A stretch of DNA of 64,000 nt from HXMU1420-13 sp034669965 (GCA_034669965.1 JAXMOK010000002.1:62001-126000); one strand, 5' to 3'; shown: positions 9,533 through 19,787, counted from the first letter of the stretch. The notes: generated from the sequence alone by a model not told the origin. Numbers and translations: made by a program.

Positions 9533-11476
9533 ATGAACAAAAACATATTACAAGTAGTATGTGTAGGGTTACTGTTTATAGTAACATCTTGTACAGGTAG
9601 TAAATCTACGCAATCCGATCGGGTACCTCCTGCAGATGCTGTAGGAAGCGTTGGCGGCGAATTTGTATCCTATGATGAATTGCGTAATAATTTTGTAGCC
9701 GGTAGCATTACCCAAGAAAGTACCGAAGAAGACTTGGTAGATTTCTTACCCATTTACCTTGATTACAGAGCTAAAATATTAGACGCTAAGCATACCGGTT
9801 ATTACGAGAATGAGTCGATTGAAAGTGAATTTCAATTGTATGCCAAACAAGCATCGTATGCTTATTGGATGGATCAGGTTATAAAACCGCTTAAGTTTCA
9901 GGAATTCAAGAGCCGATATAATCAAGAAATAAAAAGTCGGCACATTTTAATTTCATTGCCTCCAGCCCCATCCCCCAGCGATACAGCAGCAGCATACGAA
10001 CGAATATTAGATGCTCGCGAGAAACTAATAAACGGTGTAGATTATTCGGAAGTTGATGCTCAATACTCAACCAAAAGAAACGGGCGAACCATGGGTGGTG
10101 AGTTACCATGGCTTACGGTTGGCACTACCGTTGCACCCTTCGAAAATGTTTTATTCGAATTAGAAATTGGTGAGATCAGCGCTCCAGTTCGTACTCAGTT
10201 TGGTTATCATATCATTGAACTTTTGGAGAAGAGAGAACGTCATCCAGATCGACGAGTGTACCATGTTTATGTACGTCCGAATTCTAATCCATCGAAAATT
10301 GAAGAAGCGTACAAAGCGTTACAAATGGGCGGACATTGGGAAGATGTTGTTCGAGAATTTTCAGAAGATACCCCATCCGTTCAAAACGAAGGATATATTG
10401 GCTGGATAAACAACGGTTCGCGGTACAATACGGATTTTGTGGATACACTTATGAGTTTAGATCCGAATGAGCCGTTTACCAAGCCGATTACAACCAATTA
10501 CGGCCAACACATTTTTAAAGTTGATAGTGTACGGTCGTTCAAATCTGATGAGGCTAGAGATGAATATCTTATGGATATTTTAAAAGAATCAGATGCTTTT
10601 CAAGAGAGTAACAGTTTTGCCTTAGAGTTTCTAAAATCCCGTTTTAAAGCAAAAGACAATTTGGCTGCGTATTCAGATTTTAAAGCCTACATCAATCAAA
10701 TCGACTCTACGTTGTATAGCGAACTTTCAGTTCCTGTAGAATTAGGTAGTACACAAGTGTTTACTTTTTTGGATTATTCATTTAGCGTTGCTGATTATGT
10801 AGATTATCTAAACAATACTAGGGCTAACGAATCTACTCCTTTTTATAGCGATAACTGGTTTAACCGCTTTAAGGATGCTAAAATTGACGAGCGTTTAGTT
10901 GAAATAACTATCGAGCAATTCCCTGAATTTAAGCCTCAGGTAAACAGCTATAAAGAAGGATTGGTGGTATATCAAATTAATGAAGATTCTGTTTGGAGTA
11001 CCGCAACTATTGATACAACTATTTTAATGGATAGATATTTAAACAATCTTGAAAGCTATAGTTACGATAAACGATTTCACTATTACATGATAACCTCCAG
11101 TCGAGATACTACACTTGATCGTGCTATTGCATTTATTGAGGCTGGCAATCACCCAGATTCGTTACATGCAAATGACTTTAAAGTTGGAGTATCTGCCGAT
11201 TCGACCGGTGCATTTAGAGGTGAACCCTTTACCCTTCTAGATGAGATGGAAGAAGGCGCACTGTCTGAACGGTTTGAATACGGGAATCGAAAAGCACATT
11301 TTTATTTGGTTGAAGTGCTGCCTGCACGTACTATGACATTTGATGAAGCGTTTCACCGATTGGCATCCGAATATCAGCCCATTCGCGAAGAAAACTGGTT
11401 AAACAGGCTGCGCAAAACGTATAACATTGAAGCCTACCCATTGAAGGTGCGGGAGCTTTATCAGCAAAAAGAATAA
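9533..11476 (+). CDS. PpiC-type peptidyl-prolyl isomerase lipoprotein
   Basis: The 647-residue exported lipoprotein has signal peptide residues 1-19 with lipobox VTSC (C20). A SurA/PpiD-like N-terminal helical region precedes two parvulin domains, one at about 132-233 (SRHILI start, GELPW, FGYHIIELLEKRE end) and one at about 240-340 (VYHVYVRP start, GYIGWI, YGQHIFKVDSV end). The long C-terminal half has no recognised domain. Parvulins catalyse prolyl isomerisation and chaperone outer-membrane proteins. It is the first of three foldase genes, only six bases before the second. Confidence 0.92.
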   Translation: MNKNILQVVCVGLLFIVTSCTGSKSTQSDRVPPADAVGSVGGEFVSYDELRNNFVAGSITQESTEEDLVDFLPIYLDYRAKILDAKHTGYYENESIESEFQLYAKQASYAYWMDQVIKPLKFQEFKSRYNQEIKSRHILISLPPAPSPSDTAAAYERILDAREKLINGVDYSEVDAQYSTKRNGRTMGGELPWLTVGTTVAPFENVLFELEIGEISAPVRTQFGYHIIELLEKRERHPDRRVYHVYVRPNSNPSKIEEAYKALQMGGHWEDVVREFSEDTPSVQNEGYIGWINNGSRYNTDFVDTLMSLDPNEPFTKPITTNYGQHIFKVDSVRSFKSDEARDEYLMDILKESDAFQESNSFALEFLKSRFKAKDNLAAYSDFKAYINQIDSTLYSELSVPVELGSTQVFTFLDYSFSVADYVDYLNNTRANESTPFYSDNWFNRFKDAKIDERLVEITIEQFPEFKPQVNSYKEGLVVYQINEDSVWSTATIDTTILMDRYLNNLESYSYDKRFHYYMITSSRDTTLDRAIAFIEAGNHPDSLHANDFKVGVSADSTGAFRGEPFTLLDEMEEGALSERFEYGNRKAHFYLVEVLPARTMTFDEAFHRLASEYQPIREENWLNRLRKTYNIEAYPLKVRELYQQKE

Positions 11477-11482
11477 TCTTTA

Positions 11483-12328
11483 ATGCACCATTATTTTCCA
11501 TTTATTTTAATTCTGATTTGTCTGGTTAGTTGCACTAGAAAAGCTGAATTCGATGAGCCTGCTTTAGCAAAAGTAGGCTCTTCCGTTTTAACATTTTCTG
11601 AAGCTAAAGCCAACATCCCAACTTACTTGTTCAATCAAGATAGTATTGGTGCGTATGAAAAGTACCGAGAAGAATGGATACAGAAACAAATTCTGCTGCA
11701 GGAAGCATATCGCCTGAGAGTACACCGCGAGCCGAAAGTGTTAGATCGATTAGCAAACATTCGTGAAGATTATATTGCAAAAGCCGCTCAGGAATATATT
11801 ATTTCAGAGTTAGGTAACGAATTGTCCGTATCCGATGAAGAAGCGAGATCATATTATCAAGAAAATAAAGACAGCTTTGTACTTGAAGAACGATATGTGA
11901 AGTTTAGGCATATCAAAGCAGCCAATCTAGAAGATGCCCAAGATGCGCGAGAAGATTTGATGCGTGGGATTGAGTGGGAAATTATTGCAAGAAATTTTAC
12001 CATCAACCCTGAGTTAGCTATTCGCGAATCGGAGCGATTTTGGCCAGAATCGGTTGCAGTAAACGACCACCAAATTCTTAATCGATATCTACAACTCATC
12101 GGGCTTTCTGAAATCTCCGCAATCGAACAGATTGGCGATGAATATCATTTTGTACAATTACTTGAAGAACGAGCTGCCGGCGATCATCCTGATCTTGAAT
12201 GGTTAATCGATCAAATAAAAGACTGGTTAATCTTGGAAAAAAAGAGAATAGCCTTCAACACCTATGTAAAGAATCTTTATCTTCAGGCTCAAGCAAATAA
12301 TGAAATAGAGACCTACGCCGTTCAATAG
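11483..12328 (+). CDS. SurA/PpiC-related periplasmic lipoprotein, catalytic domain degenerate
   Basis: This 281-residue lipoprotein (signal peptide with lipobox LVSC, about C17) resembles the helical chaperone part of SurA/PpiD (residues about 25-130). It is followed by a region starting RYVKFRHIKA that looks like a reduced parvulin domain and lacks the usual GG-xLG and FGYH landmarks. It probably binds unfolded envelope proteins without much isomerase activity; that is inference. It lies between a two-parvulin lipoprotein and SurA, in one operon. Confidence 0.8.
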   Translation: MHHYFPFILILICLVSCTRKAEFDEPALAKVGSSVLTFSEAKANIPTYLFNQDSIGAYEKYREEWIQKQILLQEAYRLRVHREPKVLDRLANIREDYIAKAAQEYIISELGNELSVSDEEARSYYQENKDSFVLEERYVKFRHIKAANLEDAQDAREDLMRGIEWEIIARNFTINPELAIRESERFWPESVAVNDHQILNRYLQLIGLSEISAIEQIGDEYHFVQLLEERAAGDHPDLEWLIDQIKDWLILEKKRIAFNTYVKNLYLQAQANNEIETYAVQ

Positions 12329-12363
12329 TAGCAATCAGCAAAAACAAGAACACAACTTATTCA

Positions 12364-13719
12364 ATGAAATATACTTTAATAGCGCTTTTACTATCTATTT
12401 TTGGGATAATCAGCCCTTCTGTAAGCGCTCAACAACCGGCCGATCAAATCGTAGCCATTGTAAACGATAATATCATTTTAAAATCCGACGTAGATTCTGA
12501 CGTCACTGCTTATCTTCGCCAAGCTCAAAATATGGGGCAACCTATCCCATTTACTAAAGAACTTTGGTATGATTTCTTAAGTGCATCGGTAGAGAACATG
12601 CTTCTTATCGAAAAAGCAAAAATTGATTCTATTGTTGTTCCGGATGAGCGGGTAAATCGCCAAATGGATCAACGAGTAGATCAACTGATTAGGCAAGCAG
12701 GTAGCGAGCGAGCCTTAGAAGAAGCATTCGGTAAATCAATTATTCAACTGAAAGAAGATTTTAGGGAAGATTTCAGAGAGCAGATGCTTACCGAAATGGT
12801 TAGAATGACGAAATTTGAAACGGTGAAAATTACTCGCCCTGAAGTACAAGAGTTCTTCAATTCTATTCCAACCGATTCACTTCCTACCATTCCTGAACAA
12901 GTTGCTCTTTCTCAGATTGTAGTTATTCCACCTGCAAAAGCAGACGCACGTGATGCCGCTTTCAAGTTTGCACAAACGTTGAGAGATTCAATCCTAAATC
13001 ATGGAAAAAACCTTGAAGATTTAGCACGGAAACACAGCGATGGTCCATCAGCTCCTCGTGGTGGTTTATTGCCTCTAATGGGTTTAAATGAGCTTGTTAG
13101 TGAGTATTCTGCTGCGGCATCTGCTCTTCAACCAGGACAAATTTCGGAAGTGGTTGAAACAAGTTTTGGCTTTCATGTAATTGAATTAATTCGTCGGGTA
13201 GGTGATCAGATTGAAACCCGCCACATTCTTATTACGGTTGATAGTAACGAATTGGATGACGATTACGCACGCGAACGGTTAGTTGAAATTCGAGACTCAA
13301 TTCTCACAAATGATGAAATTTCGTTCTCGATGATGGCTAAAGCGCGTAGTGAAGATCCTGTTACCAAAGTTGCGGGTGGAAAAATTCTTGATCCACAAAG
13401 TGGTGAGCGCCTCATCCCTTTAAATCGATTAGACCCTGCTCTGTACCGTATTGTTTTGTTGATGGACGAAATTGGCACTATTTCAGAGCCACGACCATTT
13501 AATTTACAATCGGGAAATGGTGGTAAAGCATATCGTATTGTTCGTTTAGATCAACAAATACCGGAACATGTTGCAAATATGGAACAAGATTATGAGCGTT
13601 TAAAAAATATTGCTCTTCAAAGAAAACAAGTGGAAGAATACACAAAATGGATTGAAGAGCTAAGAGATGAAGTTTATATCGAATACAGAATTCCAATGCC
13701 CAATATGGAGAATAACTAA
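12364..13719 (+). CDS. surA: Periplasmic chaperone/isomerase SurA
   Basis: SurA escorts outer-membrane proteins across the periplasm. The 451-residue protein has a signal peptide cleaved near SVSA-QQ (residue 22), then the hallmark N-terminal sequence DQIVAIVNDNIILKSDVD. Two parvulin domains follow, at about 177-283 (ALSQIVV, GGLLPLM, FGFHVIEL) and about 283-390 (TRHILI onward). The first domain keeps the landmarks best; the second looks more divergent. The stop overlaps the start of the MoxR gene (TAATG). Confidence 0.93.
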   Translation: MKYTLIALLLSIFGIISPSVSAQQPADQIVAIVNDNIILKSDVDSDVTAYLRQAQNMGQPIPFTKELWYDFLSASVENMLLIEKAKIDSIVVPDERVNRQMDQRVDQLIRQAGSERALEEAFGKSIIQLKEDFREDFREQMLTEMVRMTKFETVKITRPEVQEFFNSIPTDSLPTIPEQVALSQIVVIPPAKADARDAAFKFAQTLRDSILNHGKNLEDLARKHSDGPSAPRGGLLPLMGLNELVSEYSAAASALQPGQISEVVETSFGFHVIELIRRVGDQIETRHILITVDSNELDDDYARERLVEIRDSILTNDEISFSMMAKARSEDPVTKVAGGKILDPQSGERLIPLNRLDPALYRIVLLMDEIGTISEPRPFNLQSGNGGKAYRIVRLDQQIPEHVANMEQDYERLKNIALQRKQVEEYTKWIEELRDEVYIEYRIPMPNMENN

Positions 13720-14714
13720 TGAGCGTTGAGTTAAACGATCCGGTGCAATTAGCCGACGAATTTAAAGATGCCTTCGATACCATAAAATCAGAAATTCACA
13801 AAGCGGTAATTGGTCAGGAAGATATTATCAACCTGCTACTTATCAGTCTTTTTTCTAGAGGACATTGCGTATTGGTTGGTGTACCGGGGTTAGCTAAAAC
13901 ATTGCTCATCAGAACTTTAGCTGATTCACTAAATTTATCGTTTAACAGAATTCAATTTACGCCCGATTTAATGCCTGGCGATATTACCGGTACCGAGGTA
14001 ATCGAAGAAAACGTTGACAAAGGAACCAAAGAATTTAAATTCATAAAAGGTCCTATTTTCGCCAATATCGTCCTCGCCGACGAGATCAATCGTACGCCCC
14101 CAAAAACTCAGGCTGCGCTCTTAGAAGGCATGCAAGAGTATCATGTAACCGCATCAGGCACAACCTACGATCTTGATACTCCTTTTTTTGTGTTAGCCAC
14201 ACAAAATCCAATCGAGCAAGAAGGAACTTATCCCCTACCCGAGGCTCAACTTGATCGATTTATGTTCAACATTTGGGTTGATTATCCTTCTTTCGAAGAA
14301 GAAAAGCAGATTGTTAGCCAAACGACGTCACGCCAAGATATTAATATCAACTCTACTCTTGATCGAGAGAAAATAAAGCAACTCCAAGCCTTGGTTCGTG
14401 AAGTACCCGTTCCCGATAGTGTACTCGATTATGCTGTTCGTTTGGTTGGGATGACTCGTCCTGATTCTGAACTGGCACCGGATTACATTAAAAAGTACAT
14501 GAGTTGGGGCGCTGGGCCGCGTGCCAGCCAATACTTAATTCTAGGTGGTAAAGCTCGTGCGTTGTCAAAAGGTCGATATAATGTTACCGAAGACGACATT
14601 AAAGCACTGGCTGTTCCGGTTTTAAGGCACAGAATTGTAAACAATTATGCTGCAGAAGCTGAAGGTTATACTACGATCAAGATAATAGAGCGACTTTTGG
14701 AAGATGTAAATTAG
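13719..14714 (+). CDS. MoxR-family AAA+ ATPase
   Basis: This 331-residue AAA+ ATPase has Walker A GVPGLAKT (54-61), Walker B VLADEINRTPP (D121, E122), sensor 1 region ATQNPIEQEGTYPLPEAQLDRF, and a C-terminal lid domain. MoxR proteins act as chaperones that mature or activate partner proteins carrying von Willebrand A domains. The next gene encodes exactly such a membrane protein. The start overlaps the surA stop, so this ATPase is physically coupled to the foldase operon. The DUF58 gene that usually follows moxR is absent here. Confidence 0.95.
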   Translation: MSVELNDPVQLADEFKDAFDTIKSEIHKAVIGQEDIINLLLISLFSRGHCVLVGVPGLAKTLLIRTLADSLNLSFNRIQFTPDLMPGDITGTEVIEENVDKGTKEFKFIKGPIFANIVLADEINRTPPKTQAALLEGMQEYHVTASGTTYDLDTPFFVLATQNPIEQEGTYPLPEAQLDRFMFNIWVDYPSFEEEKQIVSQTTSRQDININSTLDREKIKQLQALVREVPVPDSVLDYAVRLVGMTRPDSELAPDYIKKYMSWGAGPRASQYLILGGKARALSKGRYNVTEDDIKALAVPVLRHRIVNNYAAEAEGYTTIKIIERLLEDVN

Positions 14715-14726
14715 AGGATGTCTCCT

Positions 14727-16829
14727 ATGGAATTTCAAGGTTTCCAATCCTCTTTTTCGCTCTTAACCGTAGTGCTTATTTTACTTTGTTTGATAGCACT
14801 TGCTTTCTTTAGTTATCAAAAACACAAAAGTCTAAGTTCTAGAGTACGTTTACTTCTTGGTGGATTACGTTCCCTCACTTTTGTTATCATTGCTCTCTTA
14901 CTATTTAATCCGGTTTTTTTTAAATCAGAGCTCGTAGAGCAAGCTCCAAAACTTATGGTTTTGCTCGATAACTCTGAATCGATGACCATACGGAAAGGGG
15001 AGTATCTAGGAGAAGAATCCTTTCAAAAGCTAATTACCGAACTAGGGTTTGAAGATCAAAGCGATGTAAACATCGACTATTATGCTTTCGGTAATGACGC
15101 ACGCCCCATTCAACATCCCGATTCCCTTGCTTTCTTCGATTCGCAAACCAATTTTTTAGAGGCTATCACACAAATCGAAGAACTTCAAGGCGATTATTCT
15201 GCGGCGGTTATAATTAGCGATGGCATCATAACCTTTGGTAGAAACCCATTAATTCAAGCGTCTACCCTTGAAATGCCTTTGTATACAATTTCAACAGGCG
15301 ATTCTTCTCAAGTTCGTGATGTCACTATAAATAACGTGCTCACCAACTCAACCGGTTACACAGAAAGTAATCATATAGTAGAAATTGAAGTATCTCAAAA
15401 TGGGTTTATAGACACTGGCACTACTTTATCGATTTATGATGCAACCGGAACTGAAATTGATTCGAAAGATATCTCATTTACGGCTTCTGAAGAAATACAA
15501 ACAATTCGATTTGAGCTTTTGCTTACTGAAGAAGGCTTGCAAGCATTTCAAGCTCAAATCTCGCCACTAAACGACGAATGGTCGGTAGAAAATAACTCGC
15601 GTACATTTAGTATCGATGTTCTAGATAGTAAAACTAGAATACTACATATTGCTTCCGAAATTCATCCTGATGTAAAAGCTCTGCGATCATTATTACTTTC
15701 CGATCCTGCTTATGAGCTTAAATCACTAACATGGTTGGGCGGAAATAACTTTGTAGAACCCGAGTTTCCTGAGTTTGACGATCTAGACTTAATAATACTT
15801 CACGGACTTCCTCTACAAGATTTGATTCCCGGATTTGATGATCTACTAACACAAACTCCAACCTTATACTTCGATTTACCAAGAACACGAAGAAGCGATC
15901 CGGGGAGCATGCCGGTATCATTAATCACAAATCAAGGTGGACAGGTTTTTGATCTGAATTTTGTGCCAAATGAAAATAATGAAGATCACCCTATTCTCGA
16001 AGTTGAGGAAGTAAATTACGATGCGCTAGTGCCAATACTAACTTCTTTGCGTACAATTAGTAACGGCGTTGATATAATTCCATTACTAAATAGTCAGTTT
16101 CAAAATATGACTACTCCTAACCCGATATTGGGTATCGCAGATCGAGGCAATGCTCGGCGTGCGCATGTGGCTGCATGGGGGTGGTATCGACTGTTTCAGA
16201 GTAACAGCGAAAATGATCGAAATTTTGTTGAAGAGCTTATATTAAATGTTATCACTTGGACGTCAAATAATCCGGATGAACGATTACTTACCATTTCTCC
16301 TTCAAAAAGCTCTTTTAGTAGTTCTGAACCGGTTAATATTAATGCAAGCCTTGTAAATGAAAGCGGCGAGGCTGAATCGGATGCCACCATTGAATTTCAT
16401 TTAATTGATGATGAAGGAAATGATCGTGTCTTTAACATGACAAATAATGGAAGTGGCAGGTATTCGCTGTTATTTGAGTCGTTGAGTAACGGACTTTATT
16501 CCTTTAATGCTAACGCTCGAAAAGGATCACGAACCATAGACGAGCAAACCGGTGAATTTCTGATTGAAGATTCTAGTTCAGAGCTTGTTAATACCATAAG
16601 AAACGATGCCTTTTTAAGTGCTTTAGCCACTGAAACAAGTGGCTCTTTTTTCATTTACAAAGCAGTTAACGATTTCTGGAATACGCTAAGATTGGATGGA
16701 AAATTAGATTCAACCGAAGAATTAGTAGAGGCCTACATCCACCCTATTCGCTCTATTTTCTGGTTTACGCTGGTAATTTTGCTTTTAGGAAGTGAATGGC
16801 TGATTAGAAAAAACTTCTCACTGCCTTAA
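14727..16829 (+). CDS. Membrane-anchored VWA-domain protein (MoxR partner)
   Basis: Two N-terminal membrane helices (about 11-29 and 43-61 from this start) precede a von Willebrand A-like domain whose metal site DxSxS is LDNSES. A periplasmic beta-rich region and a glutamine-amidotransferase-like segment (ILHIASEIHPDVKA, DLIILHGLP) follow, then a further Ig-like region and a C-terminal helix near the end. I chose this ATG because GAGG at 14714-14717 sits nine bases upstream; another ATG at 14718 directly abuts that site. MoxR and VWA pairs cooperate in envelope protein maturation. The exact role here is unknown. Confidence 0.85.
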   Translation: MEFQGFQSSFSLLTVVLILLCLIALAFFSYQKHKSLSSRVRLLLGGLRSLTFVIIALLLFNPVFFKSELVEQAPKLMVLLDNSESMTIRKGEYLGEESFQKLITELGFEDQSDVNIDYYAFGNDARPIQHPDSLAFFDSQTNFLEAITQIEELQGDYSAAVIISDGIITFGRNPLIQASTLEMPLYTISTGDSSQVRDVTINNVLTNSTGYTESNHIVEIEVSQNGFIDTGTTLSIYDATGTEIDSKDISFTASEEIQTIRFELLLTEEGLQAFQAQISPLNDEWSVENNSRTFSIDVLDSKTRILHIASEIHPDVKALRSLLLSDPAYELKSLTWLGGNNFVEPEFPEFDDLDLIILHGLPLQDLIPGFDDLLTQTPTLYFDLPRTRRSDPGSMPVSLITNQGGQVFDLNFVPNENNEDHPILEVEEVNYDALVPILTSLRTISNGVDIIPLLNSQFQNMTTPNPILGIADRGNARRAHVAAWGWYRLFQSNSENDRNFVEELILNVITWTSNNPDERLLTISPSKSSFSSSEPVNINASLVNESGEAESDATIEFHLIDDEGNDRVFNMTNNGSGRYSLLFESLSNGLYSFNANARKGSRTIDEQTGEFLIEDSSSELVNTIRNDAFLSALATETSGSFFIYKAVNDFWNTLRLDGKLDSTEELVEAYIHPIRSIFWFTLVILLLGSEWLIRKNFSLP

Positions 16830-17354
16830 TTAAAACTCATCTGAAATTAGACGAGTATCGCCGAAGGATTTGGTATATAGCAGAAATAAATCTCCATATC
16901 TTTTCTCATCAATTTGCTCTAATCGGTTTTCTTTCAATACCATATTTACTAACCGAGGAGTTGTATTAGAATGGCCTACAATCAACACGGCTTCTCCTTT
17001 ATGCTTCGATATGAGAGCAGATAAGAATTCCTCTAGGTTGTCAAAATCGTAATTTTTTATTGGTAGCTCAAAATGAAACGCTGTTGGCATCGCTGTCATC
17101 TCAGTTCGCTTGTAATTAGTACTATAAATAGCTGCAAGGGGTACATCCATTAGAGAAGTTGCTAATGCATTAGCACGCTCTAGTCCTAATAAATTCAACG
17201 GTGGGTTTCGTGTGCCGTCGTCGGCTTTTTCGGTGTGGCGTACAAATATCAGAAGCGTTTCATCAGAACTAATTTCTGAAAATTGAAAGGCATTTACAGC
17301 GCTGGTTAACAACAATGTAAATGCCAATACGAAGAGAATGCTATAATTTTTCAT
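16830..17354 (-). CDS. Exported histidine phosphatase family protein
   Basis: This 174-residue phosphoglycerate-mutase-like protein has a signal peptide (about 1-22, SAVNA-F). It has the family hallmark RHTEKA (R39, H40, the phospho-accepting histidine), a conserved arginine in TNYKRTEMTA, and the second catalytic histidine in IVGHSNT (H128). It is likely periplasmic and removes phosphate from an unknown small molecule or peptide. It is convergent with, and abuts, the VWA gene. Confidence 0.9.
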   Translation of the reverse strand: MKNYSILFVLAFTLLLTSAVNAFQFSEISSDETLLIFVRHTEKADDGTRNPPLNLLGLERANALATSLMDVPLAAIYSTNYKRTEMTAMPTAFHFELPIKNYDFDNLEEFLSALISKHKGEAVLIVGHSNTTPRLVNMVLKENRLEQIDEKRYGDLFLLYTKSFGDTRLISDEF

Positions 17355-17403
17355 ATCCGATAGTAGTACAAAATCGGATAGTCGTCAACTTTGGGGATAA
17401 ATT

Positions 17404-18630
17404 TTAACGAGCTTGTCTAGCTTTCGCCATCACCAAAATAAATCCGGTTAAGCTAACAATAGCCAACGCTATTATTGCAGCTAGCATTGGATGAATTGGG
17501 CGAGCGGTTTCTTCCCAATCAGTTAGTGCTGCATCAATAGTTGAAATTTGTTCTTCACTTAACAAAACACCCTCGGGTGTTTTAGGTATCCATTTTGTTT
17601 TGAAAGTCTCATTCCAAAACTCTTCAAATTCAACGAATTCTTGAAAACTATCCGAAACTAAAAACTCATCCTTACTAATTTCATAACCTTCTGAAATAAA
17701 ACTGTCCATAGCTTGATAAAAACTCGTTCTATTATCAAAAGCACCTAAATCAATTTCATTTTGAGCCAAATATTGATCCACAGAATCCCACATTTTCTTG
17801 GATGCGATCATACGCCATTGCTTTAGCGCGCTGTCGATTTGTGCCCCCCAATCTACGTTATCATTGCTGTATACATTAGTGAAATCAACTTTAATGCGAT
17901 CCCAAGTTCTCTCAAATTGTATTTGCAAAGATCGCATTCGAAGATTATCGTTTACTAACAACATCGCATTATTGGCATGAGTTGCCTCGATATTTTGTTC
18001 GATAATTTGATGAATCATGGCCAGCGGATTTGAATCATCCGTAATCATATACGTTTCCATCGACTGCTCGGTGCTCATCGTAGCTTGTAACTTTTGATGG
18101 GTAAACAATAAGGAATCAATCATACCGAATAAAAGGCGGTCACGTTGTTCAACTCTGTTTCTGTAATTCTGTACCAATTGTGATAACCGGGCTTCACTCG
18201 CTTGTGATAATTCTATTTCACGATTTAATGAATCTACCTGGCTATACATTCGATTTATTTCCGCACGTTGGGCCATCACTTGATTGCTTAAATCAAACAA
18301 TTGTTCTCTCTGATTTTCGATTAAATAAAGTCGATGCTCATTAGAAATTAGATTAGTTCGCAATGACTCAATTTTATCGATAAATGTGGTAGGGTAAATT
18401 GCGTGATTAATAATTTCTTGATGATCTGCGTATTTATGTTCAACGGAATCTAATTCAGCTTCAATTCCTTGAATCTGAGTAGTTGTGATTGCATTTTGAA
18501 TTTTATGTGATAATAATTCAGTCTTACTATTAAAGTCCTTTACTATTTCAAAATCGCTATTCTGTGCCGAAATTTGTGCCATAGGCAGCATCAGCAATAC
18601 GGGTACAATGATATACAATAATTTTTTCAT
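17404..18630 (-). CDS. Secreted coiled-coil membrane protein, unknown
   Basis: The 408-residue protein has a signal peptide (about 1-22, QISAQ-N), a long helical and probably coiled-coil region (about 80-165) rich in Gln, Asn and Glu, a middle region with several aromatic residues, and a C-terminal transmembrane helix (about 385-403) ending in a basic tail KARQAR. The topology suggests a periplasmic body anchored at its C-terminus. I do not recognise a family. A small lipoprotein gene lies 13 bases upstream and is probably co-transcribed. Confidence 0.75.
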   Translation of the reverse strand: MKKLLYIIVPVLLMLPMAQISAQNSDFEIVKDFNSKTELLSHKIQNAITTTQIQGIEAELDSVEHKYADHQEIINHAIYPTTFIDKIESLRTNLISNEHRLYLIENQREQLFDLSNQVMAQRAEINRMYSQVDSLNREIELSQASEARLSQLVQNYRNRVEQRDRLLFGMIDSLLFTHQKLQATMSTEQSMETYMITDDSNPLAMIHQIIEQNIEATHANNAMLLVNDNLRMRSLQIQFERTWDRIKVDFTNVYSNDNVDWGAQIDSALKQWRMIASKKMWDSVDQYLAQNEIDLGAFDNRTSFYQAMDSFISEGYEISKDEFLVSDSFQEFVEFEEFWNETFKTKWIPKTPEGVLLSEEQISTIDAALTDWEETARPIHPMLAAIIALAIVSLTGFILVMAKARQAR

Positions 18631-18643
18631 GATTTTCTCTCTC

Positions 18644-19102
18644 CTATTTTTTTATTACGCCATTTTCATCAAGGTAAGTAGGTGCATCGCTGTTAAATGA
18701 AACAACCTCTATATAGGGTGCTCTCCAGTTTAAAGCTGGTTTTTCGAGCCCGTTTTCTGCCAACAAAATACTTTTAGTAAGTTTCAGTTCACCTCTTTTT
18801 GGTTCGAATATGTACACGTATTTGAAATCTTCTGCGGTAATAAAATAATAGCCTTCAGAGTTTCTAAGTATGCGAACAAATTCCGGTAAATCAGTAGAGT
18901 TCTCACCGTATTCTTTCTCAAGTAAAGGAAGCATAGAAAATCGGATATTATTCCTTTGATCATCTACGATGCCCTCTTGATTTGGCGCAACAACTGATTC
19001 TACGTGTTGTGCATAATTTACATTTTCGATTACTAATGATTTTGAACAGCTAAAGCCAACCGCTGATAGTAAAATCAGGAATATTATTTTTACCGATTTC
19101 AT
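18644..19102 (-). CDS. Small lipoprotein, unknown
   Basis: This 152-residue exported lipoprotein has lipobox VGFSC at about residue 19. The mature part is hydrophilic and mixed alpha/beta, with no catalytic motif that I recognise. It lies immediately upstream of the coiled-coil membrane protein and may be its partner; that is inference from gene order only. Confidence 0.7.
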   Translation of the reverse strand: MKSVKIIFLILLSAVGFSCSKSLVIENVNYAQHVESVVAPNQEGIVDDQRNNIRFSMLPLLEKEYGENSTDLPEFVRILRNSEGYYFITAEDFKYVYIFEPKRGELKLTKSILLAENGLEKPALNWRAPYIEVVSFNSDAPTYLDENGVIKK

Positions 19103-19182
19103 TGCTTCTCCTAGTATGATATAGATTCACATATTTGAAGTGAAATCAATCGGCTTTGTTCCGAAAAATTCGCTTAAAAAAA

Positions 19183-19725
19183 CTAAATAATTAGTATAGA
19201 TTTGATGGGTGCTTCTTTCTCTAAAAGTGCTCTGCCTTCTAAGAAGCTTAACTCCATAATAAAGGAATATCCAATTACCTCTCCCCCAAGCTCTTTCACC
19301 AACTTTGTGGCTGCAACAGCTGAACCTCCCGTAGCAATCAAATCGTCATGAATCAAGACTTTAGACCCGGGTAAAATGGCATCAGCATGCATTTCTAACG
19401 TATCAGTTCCATACTCTAATTCATATTCTTGTGATATGGTTTGAGCGGGAAGTTTCCCCGGTTTACGAACTGGAACAAAACCTGCGTTCAAATTTTGTGC
19501 AATATTGGTTCCAAATAAGAAGCCTCGCGATTCTAAACCAACCACGATGTCTACTTCTATTTCCAGATAGGGTTCGGTTAATAAAAAGGTAGTAAGCTGT
19601 AATGCTTTTTTGTTAGAAAGTAAGGTGGTTATGTCTTTAAATTGAATTCCCGGTTTTGGGAAATCAGGAATAGTTCGGATGTTTTCGAGTAAATAATCCT
19701 TAATACTTTCTTCTACTTTTTGCAT
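19183..19725 (-). CDS. apt: Adenine phosphoribosyltransferase
   Basis: The enzyme converts adenine and PRPP to AMP in purine salvage. The 180-residue length from this ATG is normal. The PRPP-binding loop reads VLIHDDLIATGGSA, and the N-terminal segment IRTIPDFPKPGIQFKDIT and GLESRGFLFG are diagnostic. A reading frame continues upstream to a TTG at 19782, but family alignment of the N-terminus (MQKVEESIKDYLLENIRTIPDFP) supports the ATG at 19725. It is transcribed divergently from tadA. Confidence 0.97.
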   Translation of the reverse strand: MQKVEESIKDYLLENIRTIPDFPKPGIQFKDITTLLSNKKALQLTTFLLTEPYLEIEVDIVVGLESRGFLFGTNIAQNLNAGFVPVRKPGKLPAQTISQEYELEYGTDTLEMHADAILPGSKVLIHDDLIATGGSAVAATKLVKELGGEVIGYSFIMELSFLEGRALLEKEAPIKSILII

Positions 19726-19787
19726 AAACTTGATGATGTAAAATTCGACCCGAAAGTAGAGATAAATATATACACCAATCAAGCAGA

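Noticed and set aside
19726..19782. Upstream TTG start for apt
   Set aside because: The extension adds 19 residues not seen in the family, and a normal N-terminus begins at the ATG at 19725.
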